From Planctomycetota bacterium (GTDB lineage Bacteria; Planctomycetota; J058), in the NCBI GenBank assembly GCA_023954375.1, contig JAMLIC010000007.1, positions 1 to 64,000 of the forward strand: a stretch of DNA of 64,000 nucleotides, written 5' to 3'. The position numbers and the translations under genes are program-made. The notes under the pieces were generated by a model. That model did no database searches. It worked only from the letters and a program-made list of their open reading frames with translations, and was not told the origin of the DNA. Below are positions 1 through 8,519 of the stretch, piece after piece. Position 1 is the stretch's first letter; each line of letters starts with the position of its first letter.

Positions 1-75
1 GGGCCCCCCCCCGGGGGGGGGGCGGGGGGCCCGCGGGGGGGGGGGGGGGCGGGGGGGGGGCGCCCCCCCGCCCCG
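1..75. other. Low-complexity G/C run at window start
   Basis: The first ~75 bases are almost only long C and G homopolymers, unlike anything else in the window. Seen directly. The likeliest reading is a contig-end or read-error artefact rather than biology, and nothing should be annotated across it. Confidence 0.75.
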
Positions 76-151
76 CTGCTGCGGATCGCGCGCGCGTAGT
101 CGCGCTGGAGGGCGCGCGCGAAGCGGCGCAGGGCACGTTGGATCGAGAGCT

Positions 152-598
152 TCACGGGCGGCCTCCGCGGTGGGCGAAGGGCCCGAAGAGCGGGCTGGGG
201 GTGGGGTTCAGGACTACGGGCTGGCCCTCGCCGGCGGTGCGCGGGTCGCCGCCCTGGGTGAGGCGCGGGCGGACCTGCTCGTAGGCGCGGTCGGCGAGCG
301 CGAACTGGCGGTCGGCCACGTCCTGGGCGGTCTCGCGGCCGGCGAGGTAGGCCTGGGCGGCCAGGATGCCCAGGAACTGGTAGGCGACCGCGCGCTCGTA
401 GACCTCGGGGTTGGTGAGGCCCGCGGGGTCGAGGCCGTCGGCGACCAGGCGGTCGAAGACGGCGTCGGACGCGGTGAGGAGGAGGTCGGCGAGCGAGAGC
501 TCGCCCGAGGCCTCGAGGTTGCCGAGGTCCTGGGCGCCGGTGAGCTGGACGACGCGCGCCACGGTGGGGACGAGCGCCTGGCCACGCTGGAAGACCAT
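152..598 (-). CDS. Small phage head/neck-region protein, unrecognised
   Basis: A 148-residue, mostly helical acidic protein that begins MVFQRGQALVP. It lies immediately downstream (15 bp) of the major capsid gene on the same strand. In tailed phages this place is usually held by head-tail adaptor, gp36-like or head-completion proteins. I see no diagnostic motif, so the role is inferred from position only. It is the last complete leftward structural gene visible; tail and lysis genes, if present, lie beyond the left edge. Confidence 0.55.
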   Translation of the reverse strand: MVFQRGQALVPTVARVVQLTGAQDLGNLEASGELSLADLLLTASDAVFDRLVADGLDPAGLTNPEVYERAVAYQFLGILAAQAYLAGRETAQDVADRQFALADRAYEQVRPRLTQGGDPRTAGEGQPVVLNPTPSPLFGPFAHRGGRP

Positions 599-613
599 GC
601 TCGGCTCCGGGGG

Positions 614-1699
614 TTAGGGGGTCGCGGGGCGGGGGACGACGCGGTAGGCCATGACCGCGCTCGGGTTCAGGACCACCGGCAGGCCGTACCAGCCGGCGTA
701 AACCCTTACGCCGACCGGATCCGTCCTGACCTCGGCGTAGGCGTAGGAGTCGCGTAGCTCCTGGATCAGGCCGGCCTCGCCCGCCGCCGGCCCGAAGACG
801 GGCCCGGCGGGGACGTGGACCTTGCCCTCGGCCCAGCCGAGGACCTGCGGCAGGCGGCTCTCGCCGGGCAGGACCACGAGCGTGTCCGCGTCGAAGTAGC
901 GCGTGACGGGGCCGGCCTCGGGCTTGTAGGTCCCGTCGGTGAAGCGCCACTGCAGCCCGCCCAGGCTGTCCCACTGCGGGTTCACGCCGGTCAGGTTGAG
1001 GTTGCGCAGGATCGCCACGCCGAGCGGCTCCTTGGCGAAGTCGCGCACCTCGGCGTTCTGGACCAGGTAGCTCTCGACGGTGGGCTCGGTGATCCCGATC
1101 TCGGCCCGGAAGCCGCACGTGTCCTTGTAGAGGCGCTTGAGCCGGAGGAGCTCCTGCGAGCGGATCTTGGTCTGGGGGTCGGCCCAGGAGTCCTGGGCGT
1201 TCACGTCGGCGGTCCCGAACTCGACGGTGAACGCGATCTCGCTCCCGGGGACGGTGTTCTCGTTGACGTCGATCGTGCCGAGCAGCGCCCCGCAGGCGAG
1301 GAACTCCTTGGTGTTGGCGATCAGGTTCGCCAGGTCCTCGAGCTCGGCGGTCAGGACCGCCTCGGCGTCGGCCACGTCGGAGCCGGGCGCGCGCTGGAGG
1401 AAGAGGTGGCTGGCGGGCAGATCCTTGTAGAGCCGGATCATGGCCATGACGCTCGAGCGCTTGCGCCGGCCCAGCCGCTTGGCCTGGGTGTGGGGGCTGT
1501 CGGGCCCGGCGACCGGGGCCAGGTGGCGCGAGAAGACCACCTCCTCCCAGGCGACCGAGTCGCCGAGCGGCAGGAGCGGGCGCGCGTTCTGGGCGAAGAG
1601 CGCGGTGCAGCTCCGGTTGTCGGACTGGTCCGCGAAGGTGCGGATCATGCCGGTCAGGGTCTCGACCGAGAGGAGGTCGTCGAGGGCGGTGACGGCCAC
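614..1699 (-). CDS. Phage major capsid protein (lambda gpE-like)
   Basis: A 361-residue protein with the overall look of the phage capsid E family (lambda gpE type): an N-terminal stretch about forming the head shell, a basic segment (RLGRRKRSSVMAMIRL, about residues 74-90), and a C-terminal part ending in beta-rich sequence (YAGWYGLPVVLNPSAVMAYR). It would assemble into the icosahedral prohead. Context agrees: the upstream genes encode a decoration-position protein, a protease/scaffold-like protein, portal and terminase, all leftward and closely spaced. The family call rests on remembered resemblance and gene order; no search was run. Confidence 0.7.
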   Translation of the reverse strand: MAVTALDDLLSVETLTGMIRTFADQSDNRSCTALFAQNARPLLPLGDSVAWEEVVFSRHLAPVAGPDSPHTQAKRLGRRKRSSVMAMIRLYKDLPASHLFLQRAPGSDVADAEAVLTAELEDLANLIANTKEFLACGALLGTIDVNENTVPGSEIAFTVEFGTADVNAQDSWADPQTKIRSQELLRLKRLYKDTCGFRAEIGITEPTVESYLVQNAEVRDFAKEPLGVAILRNLNLTGVNPQWDSLGGLQWRFTDGTYKPEAGPVTRYFDADTLVVLPGESRLPQVLGWAEGKVHVPAGPVFGPAAGEAGLIQELRDSYAYAEVRTDPVGVRVYAGWYGLPVVLNPSAVMAYRVVPRPATP

Positions 1700-1707
1700 G
1701 GGGCTCC

Positions 1708-2400
1708 CTAGCGGAAGATCGAGCCGCGTCGCGCGAAGACGACGCGGGCCTCCGGGGTGAGGTGGATCAGCTCGCGCTCCTCGAAGTGGCCGGCCAGGAG
1801 CGAGGGCACGACGGCGTGGATCGGGCGCCCGGGCAGCTCGAGCACGTCGCCCCAGCCGTCGGTGACCCGGTAGTCGGCGTCGAGCCCGTGGGCCGCGGTC
1901 CCCTCGGGGCCAAACGCCGCGTCGAGCGACGAGCGCACGTGGAGCACCTCGCCGGCGCCCGCCTTACGGGTGCGGATCCGCACCCGCCCGGCGGCGTCCT
2001 CGTCCGCCAGGAAGAGCGCGGCGAAGCCCGGCGCCTGGTTGAGGGCGTCGATCGCGGCCGCGTTGTCGGCCACGCCAGGCGGGAGGCGCACGGGGAGGCC
2101 GAGGCCGTCTGCCAGCGAGACCGTGACGAGCGAGCCGCCCCAGGCCGCGTCGGCGGGGGCCAGGGCGGAGACGCTCGCGGGTCGGTTGCGCTCCCCGGCC
2201 GGATGCGTGGCGTGGACGAAGCGCTCGCTCCCCCGCCGGCGGACGACCACCGTCCCCTCCGGGATCCAGTGGGCGGGCGCGAGGGGGCTCTGGGTGTCTG
2301 GTTCGAGCACCACGGCCTTCCCGCGCACCAGCGCCTGCTCGTCCACGCGGAAGCGCCGCGGGGTGAACTCCTGCGTGTAGAGACCCGGCAGCAGCGCCAT
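1708..2400 (-). CDS. Phage protein at head-decoration position, unrecognised
   Basis: A 230-residue protein starting MALLPGLYTQEF with an ATG three bases after the end of the upstream protease/scaffold-like gene and ending eight bases before the capsid gene. This is the slot of the decoration/stabilisation protein (lambda gpD position) between protease-scaffold and capsid. The sequence is beta-rich with no transmembrane segment or signal peptide. It is roughly twice the length of gpD, so it may be a decoration protein with an extra domain. The function is inferred from synteny only. Confidence 0.55.
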   Translation of the reverse strand: MALLPGLYTQEFTPRRFRVDEQALVRGKAVVLEPDTQSPLAPAHWIPEGTVVVRRRGSERFVHATHPAGERNRPASVSALAPADAAWGGSLVTVSLADGLGLPVRLPPGVADNAAAIDALNQAPGFAALFLADEDAAGRVRIRTRKAGAGEVLHVRSSLDAAFGPEGTAAHGLDADYRVTDGWGDVLELPGRPIHAVVPSLLAGHFEERELIHLTPEARVVFARRGSIFR

Positions 2401-2403
2401 GGG

Positions 2404-3651
2404 TTACCTCCCCTCTCCCGGCGGGCTCGAGCGCACGATCTCGGTCCCGTCGTCGTTGAGCTCGACCGTCCAGCCGCGCCGGCGGAGCATGCGCGCCCGC
2501 GCCAGGACCGACGCCTTCGCGCGGTCGTGGTCCTTGCCGAGCGGGTGCGTCCCGCTCCGCGTGAACTCGGCCTGGTTCTCGGCCCGGCTGCGGGCGAGGT
2601 AGGCCTCGCCCAGGAGCTGCGCCGTCTCGCGCTGCCCCTCGCGCAGGAGCGTCGCGACCCGCGCCAGGTCCGCCGCTGCGATGGGCGCGTTGAGCGCGGC
2701 CGACTCCTGGCGGAGGGCCTCGACGTAGTCGGCGTCCTCGCCGCGCTGGCGCTCGGCCTCGGCGGCCTCGTGGCGACGCAGCGCGGCCCGGAGCGCCTCC
2801 AGCTCGCGGGCCTGCGCCTCGAGCTGGCGCTCGAGCTCGGCCACGCGGGCGTCGGCGCCCTGGGGCGCCTCGTCCCCGTCGTCGTCGCTGTCCTCGTCGC
2901 CGAAGTAGCGCGCGAGGAAGGCCAGCGCGCGCAGCTTGGCCTTGGCGGTCCCCTCGCGGGCGACGATCCGGTCGAGCTCCCGGGCGGCGGCCTCGGTAAG
3001 GGCGCTGGGCGCGCCGGTCCCGGCGTGGAGGCCAACCGGGTTGGCGGCGGGGTCCGCCACCCAGTCGCCGCGCTTTAGGTCCTGCTTGGCCTCGAGGCGG
3101 GCCAGGCGGCGCTGCCGCTCCCCCTCTCGGACCGGCGGCTCGTAGAAGCCAAACCGGGCCACGATCGAGATGCCCAGGCTCTCGGGGTCCTCGAGCGCCC
3201 GCTCCATGAGGTAGACCGGCGCGGGGACGTCCAGCCCGTCGGGGCGGATCTTGTGCGCGCTGGAGGCGAAGGCGAAGTCACCGACGGACCGCCACTCGAC
3301 CCCGGCCTCAGCGCCACAAGTGCTGCAGGTGGCGGCCTCGTTCTCGACGCCGCAGGCCCGGCAGAGGTGGAAGCTCTCGATGCGGACGTCCTCCCAGGCG
3401 CCGAGATGCCGCCCGAGCCCGTCCTCGCTCAGCCCGCCGTGGGTCCACCGCCCGCGCATGCCCGGCGCGAGCTGGCTGACCTGCTCGATGGTGGTCCGGT
3501 CCACCTCGAACCCGTGCCCGAGGGCCGGGCCGGTGGTGAGGATGGAGACGCCCCGGATCCTCCCGGGGAAGGCGCGGTCCACCTGGAGCCGCGCCTTCCC
3601 CTGTCGGAGCGCATGGAGTCGGACGAGGTCGCTGGTCGCGGTGCCCACCAT
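2404..3651 (-). CDS. Prohead protease/scaffold-like protein with zinc ribbon
   Basis: A 415-residue protein starting at an ATG (MVGTATSDLVRL). The N-terminal half (about 1-190) has the layout of prohead maturation proteases, including a segment beginning RIRGVSILTTGP. A four-cysteine zinc ribbon lies at about residues 97-113 (CRACG and CSTCG pairs). The middle (about 255-330) is a strongly charged coiled coil with an acidic patch, as in internal scaffolds, and the C-terminus is basic. A fused protease-scaffold gene directly before decoration and capsid genes is common in phages. I could not identify the catalytic residues, and the zinc ribbon is unusual for this class, so the enzyme assignment is tentative. 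Confidence 0.5.
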   Translation of the reverse strand: MVGTATSDLVRLHALRQGKARLQVDRAFPGRIRGVSILTTGPALGHGFEVDRTTIEQVSQLAPGMRGRWTHGGLSEDGLGRHLGAWEDVRIESFHLCRACGVENEAATCSTCGAEAGVEWRSVGDFAFASSAHKIRPDGLDVPAPVYLMERALEDPESLGISIVARFGFYEPPVREGERQRRLARLEAKQDLKRGDWVADPAANPVGLHAGTGAPSALTEAAARELDRIVAREGTAKAKLRALAFLARYFGDEDSDDDGDEAPQGADARVAELERQLEAQARELEALRAALRRHEAAEAERQRGEDADYVEALRQESAALNAPIAAADLARVATLLREGQRETAQLLGEAYLARSRAENQAEFTRSGTHPLGKDHDRAKASVLARARMLRRRGWTVELNDDGTEIVRSSPPGEGR

Positions 3652-3844
3652 GCCGCGAGGGTAGGTGGGCGGGCGGGGCGGGCCGGGCGGTTTCCATATG
3701 TGGACGAGCGCATCAACAGCGCGGCCGCAAGCGCCTTGGTGGCTGTGGGGTTACGCTTCTGCGAGATTTCCCCGGTTCGTGCGACATGAGGAGCCGGCTC
3801 CGTCGTCGTCATCGCGTCGTGGCACGCCCGTAGGGAGGGGAGCC

Positions 3845-5062
3845 GTGGAGAAGACCTGTATCGTGCCCGGGTGCGATCGCCCGGCAGACTCGCGAGAGCA
3901 CGTCATCCTGAGCGCGCTTGGGGGACGTCTCAACCTCCGGGGGATCTTCTGCAAGTGCTCGGACGGGCATGTGGGCTGCAACAAGCGCTTGGGCGATCTC
4001 CTCGACGCGCCCCTCACTGAGGCCTACCGGCCGTTCACGACCTTCCTCAACGTCGCTGGCGATCGGCCTCGCCGGCGCACGACTGGTCCGGCCCTGCGAG
4101 GCCTTGCGGGCGACGACGGGAAGGTCTACGACGTCCAGGGTGGTGGGCAACCCGGCATGCAGAAGGCGAAGATCGAAGTCAACAACGGGCCGGACGGCTC
4201 CAGGCAGATCACGATCCATGCTCGCTCGCCGGAGGAGGCGGAGCGGCTCCTTGCCGCCCAGTTCAAGCGGTTCGGAGTGGACCCCAAGAACCTACAGGGC
4301 GCCATCCAAGCGGCTCGCGCGAGGCGTGTTCGCTCATACCCGTGGCTGGAGATCGAGTCCGTGCCAGTTGGTGGGCCCGAGCAGTTCCGGGCCGTCACGA
4401 AGATGGCTCTCGCCCTCTTGGCCGGCCGAACTGAACTGCTCCATGTCCATCCTGAGGCATTCCGTGCTGCCCTCTCCTTCATGAACGACGGCGTAGGGCA
4501 GCCCGGGGAACTGGCCAATCACGACTACGTGAGCACCTTCCCGGCACCTCAGGCTACTCGTGAGCCTCGCACGTTCCACCACTCCGTCACGGTGTGCGGC
4601 GAGAAGGGCCGCCCGCTCGTGGGCTTTGTTACGCTATTCGGGCACTTCCGATTCAGCGTAATCCTGAGCCCCTCGTCGCCCGAGACCGTTGCGCTGCACT
4701 ACGTCGTCTGCCCTCTGTCGGGTGACCGCGAGGAGAGTCGTGACTTCTCGTTTGATCAGGCCGTGTGCGATGGGGCCAAGGATCACGTCTTCGATCAGCC
4801 CAAGATTCTTGCTGCCTTCCGCAAGGCCTGGGGCGCCGTGCAGGAGCACGGCAGGGATGCGCGGCTGGAGGCGATCGTCGAAGGCGGTCTGAGCCTGTTG
4901 CGCGAGCATGATGGGGAGACGCTCACGCCGGACCTTGCCGACCAGGTGGCGCAGAAGATGAGCGAGGAGCTGACGGCGTATCTCCTCCGCAACTCGGAGG
5001 AGGACGACGTGACCAACGACTACTTCAAGTACCCGCCTGAGGAACCGCCCCTGACCGCGTGA
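3845..5062 (+). CDS. HNH-type endonuclease-like protein, inverted in the structural block
   Basis: About 405 residues from GTG 3845, chosen because a strong AGGGAGGGG ribosome site lies just upstream and the recognisable domain begins at once. The N-terminus has CIVPGC...REHVILSALGG...CKCSDGHVGCNK: paired cysteines, an acid-His pair and an N, the layout of HNH_5-type zinc-stapled nucleases. The remaining ~300 residues are unrecognised. It is transcribed rightward between leftward protease/scaffold and portal genes, has less extreme GC bias at third positions than its neighbours, and has its own upstream gap (3652-3844). That is how phage morons carrying accessory functions, often defence, usually look. 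A homing or effector role is inference. Confidence 0.6.
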   Translation: MEKTCIVPGCDRPADSREHVILSALGGRLNLRGIFCKCSDGHVGCNKRLGDLLDAPLTEAYRPFTTFLNVAGDRPRRRTTGPALRGLAGDDGKVYDVQGGGQPGMQKAKIEVNNGPDGSRQITIHARSPEEAERLLAAQFKRFGVDPKNLQGAIQAARARRVRSYPWLEIESVPVGGPEQFRAVTKMALALLAGRTELLHVHPEAFRAALSFMNDGVGQPGELANHDYVSTFPAPQATREPRTFHHSVTVCGEKGRPLVGFVTLFGHFRFSVILSPSSPETVALHYVVCPLSGDREESRDFSFDQAVCDGAKDHVFDQPKILAAFRKAWGAVQEHGRDARLEAIVEGGLSLLREHDGETLTPDLADQVAQKMSEELTAYLLRNSEEDDVTNDYFKYPPEEPPLTA

Positions 5063-5105
5063 CCCCAGCCGCCCGCATCGGGTCGTGGCCCGCGGAAACC
5101 GTCGT

Positions 5106-5303
5106 TCACTGACGTTGCAGAGCACGGCTCCTCGGACCGCCGTGGGGCGTGTAGTAGTCGTCGTTAGGAACAGCCTCTTCGGTGGTCCGGAACTTCAGCC
5201 AGCAGCCGCGCGCCAGGCAGCGTCGGTAGCGAAGCACGGTCCCGTCGGTCTTGCTCCGGGTCCCATAGATCGCGGTCGAGCCGCCGCACTTGGGGCACTT
5301 CAT
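5106..5303 (-). CDS. Small zinc-ribbon protein
   Basis: A 65-residue protein with CPKCGG near the N-terminus and a C(x4)C pair (CLARGC) about 26 residues later, giving a four-cysteine zinc ribbon like those of Ogr/Delta-type or transposon-associated small regulators. Its ATG overlaps the portal stop codon (ATGA, 5300-5303), so it is translationally coupled to the portal gene. The role is unknown; a DNA-binding or head-assembly accessory function is possible. Confidence 0.6.
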   Translation of the reverse strand: MKCPKCGGSTAIYGTRSKTDGTVLRYRRCLARGCWLKFRTTEEAVPNDDYYTPHGGPRSRALQRQ

Positions 5304-6766
5304 CCTTCGTCTCCCTCTCCCGAGGCTCCGGTCGAGTCCTCGCCGCGGTCCGTCCGGGCGTCCTCGCGCCGCCTCTCGCGCTCGCCCGCCATGTCCCGGG
5401 GCCGCCCACGCTGGCCCGCACCCGCCTCCTCCTCCGACCCGCTCGCCACCGGCGACGTGCGCAGGGGCACCCCGAGCTGGTCGAGGAGCGCCGGCACGTC
5501 CACCCAGTCCGCCGGCGCCTCACCGCGGTTGGCCGCGCTGATCAGCCGCAGCACCTCGAGGTAGAGCTTTCGCGCGGCGGCGGGGACCTCGTAGGCCATC
5601 ACCTCGGGCGGCGGGACCTTGGCCGGGTCGTGGTTGGCCGCGTGGACGATCGCCACGATCTCGGTCAGGTTGTCGGCCGCGAACTGGGCCAGGTCCTGGA
5701 TGAACTCCCGCAGCATCCCGTCGAGCACGCGCGCGCCGGCGGCGGCGAGGTCGTCGACGCCGGCCAGGGAGGGCGGCACCAGGTAGGCCTTCAGGATCCC
5801 GCCGTCGTGGCGGTTGAGGGCCTGGTTCCATACGTCCTTGCGGTCGGGGAGGTTGAGGACGTCGAGCTCGTAGCGCTTGTTGCCGTTCGCGTCGCGGGTC
5901 GAGGGGAAGGTGACCGAGCCCGAGCCGCGCAGGGCGGCCAGGAGCTGGTTCACGTAGTGGCCGTTGGGGACCTCGACGCCGTCCACGCGCTGCGTGCCCG
6001 CCGGCGCCCAGGCCACGCGGGGGGAGTCCACGCTCCGCTCGAGGTACTGCGCCTGGAGGAGGTCCACGACCAGGCTCTTGCAGTAGTCGCGCCAGGCGCG
6101 GCGGCGGGCGCCCTGCCCGAGCCAGGAGCCGAACTCGGCGTCCCAGCGGAAGACGTGCGCCCGGTCCGCCTTGTAGGTCCGGCCGGCGTGGCGCAGCGCG
6201 ACCAGCTCGTCGTCGCGGGCCTCGACCTCGACGTCGCCCGGCCAGAGCTCGTGGGCCGAGGCGTAGTGGGTGTGGGCCGCCAGCGTCCGGCCGCGCTCGC
6301 CGCCGGTCTCGCGGGGAATGCGGACCTTCAGGTCCTCCCGCGTCCAGTTGAAGACCACGGGCACCGAGCCGTAGGCGAAGGCGCGGGCGGCGGCGGCCAG
6401 GACCGTGGGCAGGAGCGGCCAGAGCCACTCCTCGGTCTCCTTGACGACCCGCTTGTCGGCGTGCCGCACGTAGTAGAGCTCGGGCCGGCGCACGATCCCG
6501 CCCAGGGTCCGCTCGGCCAGGTAGACGATCGGATGCGTGCCCATGGCCTGGAGCGCCGAGAGCGGGACCAGGCGCGGGTCGGTGGTGTGGCTGAGCTGGG
6601 TCGTGACCCAGCCCTCGAGCCCTTGGGAGTGGCGGCCGCCGAGCGAGGCGCCCACCGCGAAGCTCGAGCGGACGAAGCGCGACAGGTCCGGCTCGGCCCG
6701 CCGCGCGCGCCGCGCCGCGAGCTCGGCTGCGACGCCCGGAGGGAGCCAGAGCGCAGCGCCGGTCAC
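5300..6766 (-). CDS. Phage portal protein
   Basis: A 488-residue protein from a GTG (6766) that overlaps the terminase stop codon. Size, position directly after the large terminase, and sequence (an N-terminal segment about mapping to the cell, then PELYYVRHADKRVVKETEEW and a long alpha/beta core) suit the portal family, nearest in feel to DUF935/Mu gp29-like portals. The last ~60 residues are a disordered acidic/basic tail. The portal forms the dodecameric ring through which terminase pumps DNA. The exact subfamily is not certain. Confidence 0.65.
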   Translation of the reverse strand: MTGAALWLPPGVAAELAARRARRAEPDLSRFVRSSFAVGASLGGRHSQGLEGWVTTQLSHTTDPRLVPLSALQAMGTHPIVYLAERTLGGIVRRPELYYVRHADKRVVKETEEWLWPLLPTVLAAAARAFAYGSVPVVFNWTREDLKVRIPRETGGERGRTLAAHTHYASAHELWPGDVEVEARDDELVALRHAGRTYKADRAHVFRWDAEFGSWLGQGARRRAWRDYCKSLVVDLLQAQYLERSVDSPRVAWAPAGTQRVDGVEVPNGHYVNQLLAALRGSGSVTFPSTRDANGNKRYELDVLNLPDRKDVWNQALNRHDGGILKAYLVPPSLAGVDDLAAAGARVLDGMLREFIQDLAQFAADNLTEIVAIVHAANHDPAKVPPPEVMAYEVPAAARKLYLEVLRLISAANRGEAPADWVDVPALLDQLGVPLRTSPVASGSEEEAGAGQRGRPRDMAGERERRREDARTDRGEDSTGASGEGDEG

Positions 6767-8223
6767 AGGGCCCTCCCCGGCGCGCCGAAGCGGTAGCCGC
6801 CGCTCGAGCCGCCGAAGGACGACCAGCCGCCCGTGGCGCCGAAGGTGGGTCTGTTGCGCGGGCCCTGGCGGGGGAGGAAGTCGCGCAGGTCCTCGACCTC
6901 CTCCTCGGGCCCGCTCCAGCCGTGGACCCGGCCCCAGTTGGCCAGGCAGAGCGAGATCACGCAGTCGTCGTGCTCGCCCTCGAGCTGCGGGCCCTCGTAG
7001 ACCATGACCTCCTGGCCGCGCAGGACCCGCTTGAGCCCCTGGAAGGTCGTGAGCTCGTGGCGGAGCTGGGGGGAGTGCTCGTTCTCGAGCACGTGGATCC
7101 GCTCCCACTGCACGTCGGCCCGGCACTGCTCGACGATCTGAGCCTTGGTCCCGACCACGCCCGTCTTGACCGGCAGGACCGAGACGCCCTCGGCCTCGAG
7201 GAAGTCGATCAGCACGCCGCCGTAGCCGCCGCCGGCCCCGTGGTCGAGCACGACCAGGGCCTCGCGGTCGCGCGACATGGCCACCAGGCGCGGGACCGAC
7301 TCCGTCCACTTGAGGTGCCGCCAGCGGCCGAGGACCTGCGCCTCGCCGTACTTGTTCATGGCGGTCACGACGAGCCAGTCGCGCTCCTTCCCCAGGTCGA
7401 GCCCCAGCACCCAGCGCAGGTCGCGCTCGCCGCCACGCTCGGGGAGGCTGGCGACGAACAGGGCCGAGACGTCGGGGAAGGCCAGCAACAGGTCGTCGAC
7501 GAACACCGCGTCGAACTCCTGCGCTGCCTTGTCGGCGCTCATCTTCTTGCGCAGGCGGCGGAGGCGCGCCTTGTTGCTGTAGGGGCTGTCGGCCGAGCGG
7601 AAGCGGAAGCGCGCGTTCTCGGCGTCCTCGCTCGTGAACTCCTGGTAGACCCAGTTCTTCCCCGCCGGCGTGGTCGTCACGATCACGCGCCCGTTGCCCG
7701 AGGCCAGCGCGCCCAGGGCCGCCTCGTAGGCGCGCTCGGAGAGGTAGGCGCCCTCGTCGATCCAGAGGGCCCCGTCGATCGTCGGGCCGCGAACGGCGTC
7801 CTCCCGGTCGGCCGAGAAGACGGCGATCCTCGAGCCGTTCGGGAGCAGGAAGCGCTTCTTCTGCTCCTTCCAGACCGTGCCCGGGATCTCGGCGCACAGG
7901 CCGCGCAGCCGGTCGATCGCGGTCTGGGCGATCGGGTACGTCGGCGCGAGGACCGCGGAGTAGGAGCCGGGCCGTTCGCAGGCGATCCGCAGCACCTCGA
8001 ACCCAGCCCAACTGGTCTTGCCCGATTGCCTTCCCGCTACCAGGATCCTCGTCTCCGCCTCCGAGCGGGTCGCCATGCGCTGGGCCCACCAGGGGGCGTA
8101 GGAGGTGACGCGCGCGGTGTGCGGATAGAGGCGGGGCGGAGGACCGCGTTGACTCTGTCGCTCGATCGTCTCGCGCGTCTGCGCGACCAGCGCGGCCATC
8201 AGGGCCTCGTCCTTCGCGCCCAT
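6763..8223 (-). CDS. terL: Phage terminase large subunit
   Basis: 486 residues from ATG 8223. The ATPase half carries a Walker A-type sequence AGRQSGKTSW and a Walker B GALWIDEGAYL, followed by the coupling motif region TTTPAGKNW. The C-terminal nuclease half has the RNase H-like acid series (LGLDLGKERDWLVV, then VVLDHGAGGG and EGEHDDCVIS). This is the DNA-packaging motor and nuclease. The start overlaps the upstream HNH gene, and the stop overlaps the portal GTG, so the packaging genes form one translational unit. The motifs are complete and the length is normal for TerL. Confidence 0.92.
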   Translation of the reverse strand: MGAKDEALMAALVAQTRETIERQSQRGPPPRLYPHTARVTSYAPWWAQRMATRSEAETRILVAGRQSGKTSWAGFEVLRIACERPGSYSAVLAPTYPIAQTAIDRLRGLCAEIPGTVWKEQKKRFLLPNGSRIAVFSADREDAVRGPTIDGALWIDEGAYLSERAYEAALGALASGNGRVIVTTTPAGKNWVYQEFTSEDAENARFRFRSADSPYSNKARLRRLRKKMSADKAAQEFDAVFVDDLLLAFPDVSALFVASLPERGGERDLRWVLGLDLGKERDWLVVTAMNKYGEAQVLGRWRHLKWTESVPRLVAMSRDREALVVLDHGAGGGYGGVLIDFLEAEGVSVLPVKTGVVGTKAQIVEQCRADVQWERIHVLENEHSPQLRHELTTFQGLKRVLRGQEVMVYEGPQLEGEHDDCVISLCLANWGRVHGWSGPEEEVEDLRDFLPRQGPRNRPTFGATGGWSSFGGSSGGYRFGAPGRAL

Positions 8224-8519
8224 GCCGGCAGCTTGGCCGCCTGCGGGCTTGGGCGTGCGCGGGCTCCCTTGGCGAGGTTGTGCGAGCGGCACCGCCAGGC
8301 GAGGTTGCGCCAGTTGTTGTCGCCGCCGCGCGCCAGGGGCTGCAGGTGATCCACTTCGAGCGGCTCGTCGGGCGGCGTCTGAAGGCCCTCCCGCCGGCAG
8401 TCCAGGCAGAAGCGCCCTCCCTGCTTGCGCTCGACCAGCGCCAGGACCTCGGCTGGGAAGTCGCGCGTCGAGAGCCGGCGCTGGTCGCCGCGGCCCCACT
8501 CCTCGGGTGCCCCGGTCAT
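8199..8519 (-). CDS. HNH endonuclease adjacent to terminase
   Basis: A 106-residue HNH protein: CLDC near residue 38, then EVDHLQPLARGGDNNWRNL and CRSHN, giving the D-H...N...H core with flanking zinc cysteines. HNH proteins beside terminase genes are known to assist packaging-initiation cleavage in many tailed phages. The ATG overlaps the small-terminase stop (ATGA, 8516-8519), and its end overlaps the TerL start. Confidence is high for the domain; the packaging role comes from family knowledge. Confidence 0.85.
   Translation of the reverse strand: MTGAPEEWGRGDQRRLSTRDFPAEVLALVERKQGGRFCLDCRREGLQTPPDEPLEVDHLQPLARGGDNNWRNLAWRCRSHNLAKGARARPSPQAAKLPAWARRTRP

Noticed and set aside
815-3078. Long rightward open frames opposite the capsid-region genes
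   Set aside because: They mirror real genes in a high-GC sequence, have no ribosome sites and show composition-driven Val/Gly/Arg/Leu-rich translations.
5520-8349. Large overlapping frames across portal and terminase, both strands
   Set aside because: Arg/Gly/Pro-rich shadows; the accepted frames carry the terminase motifs and coupled starts.
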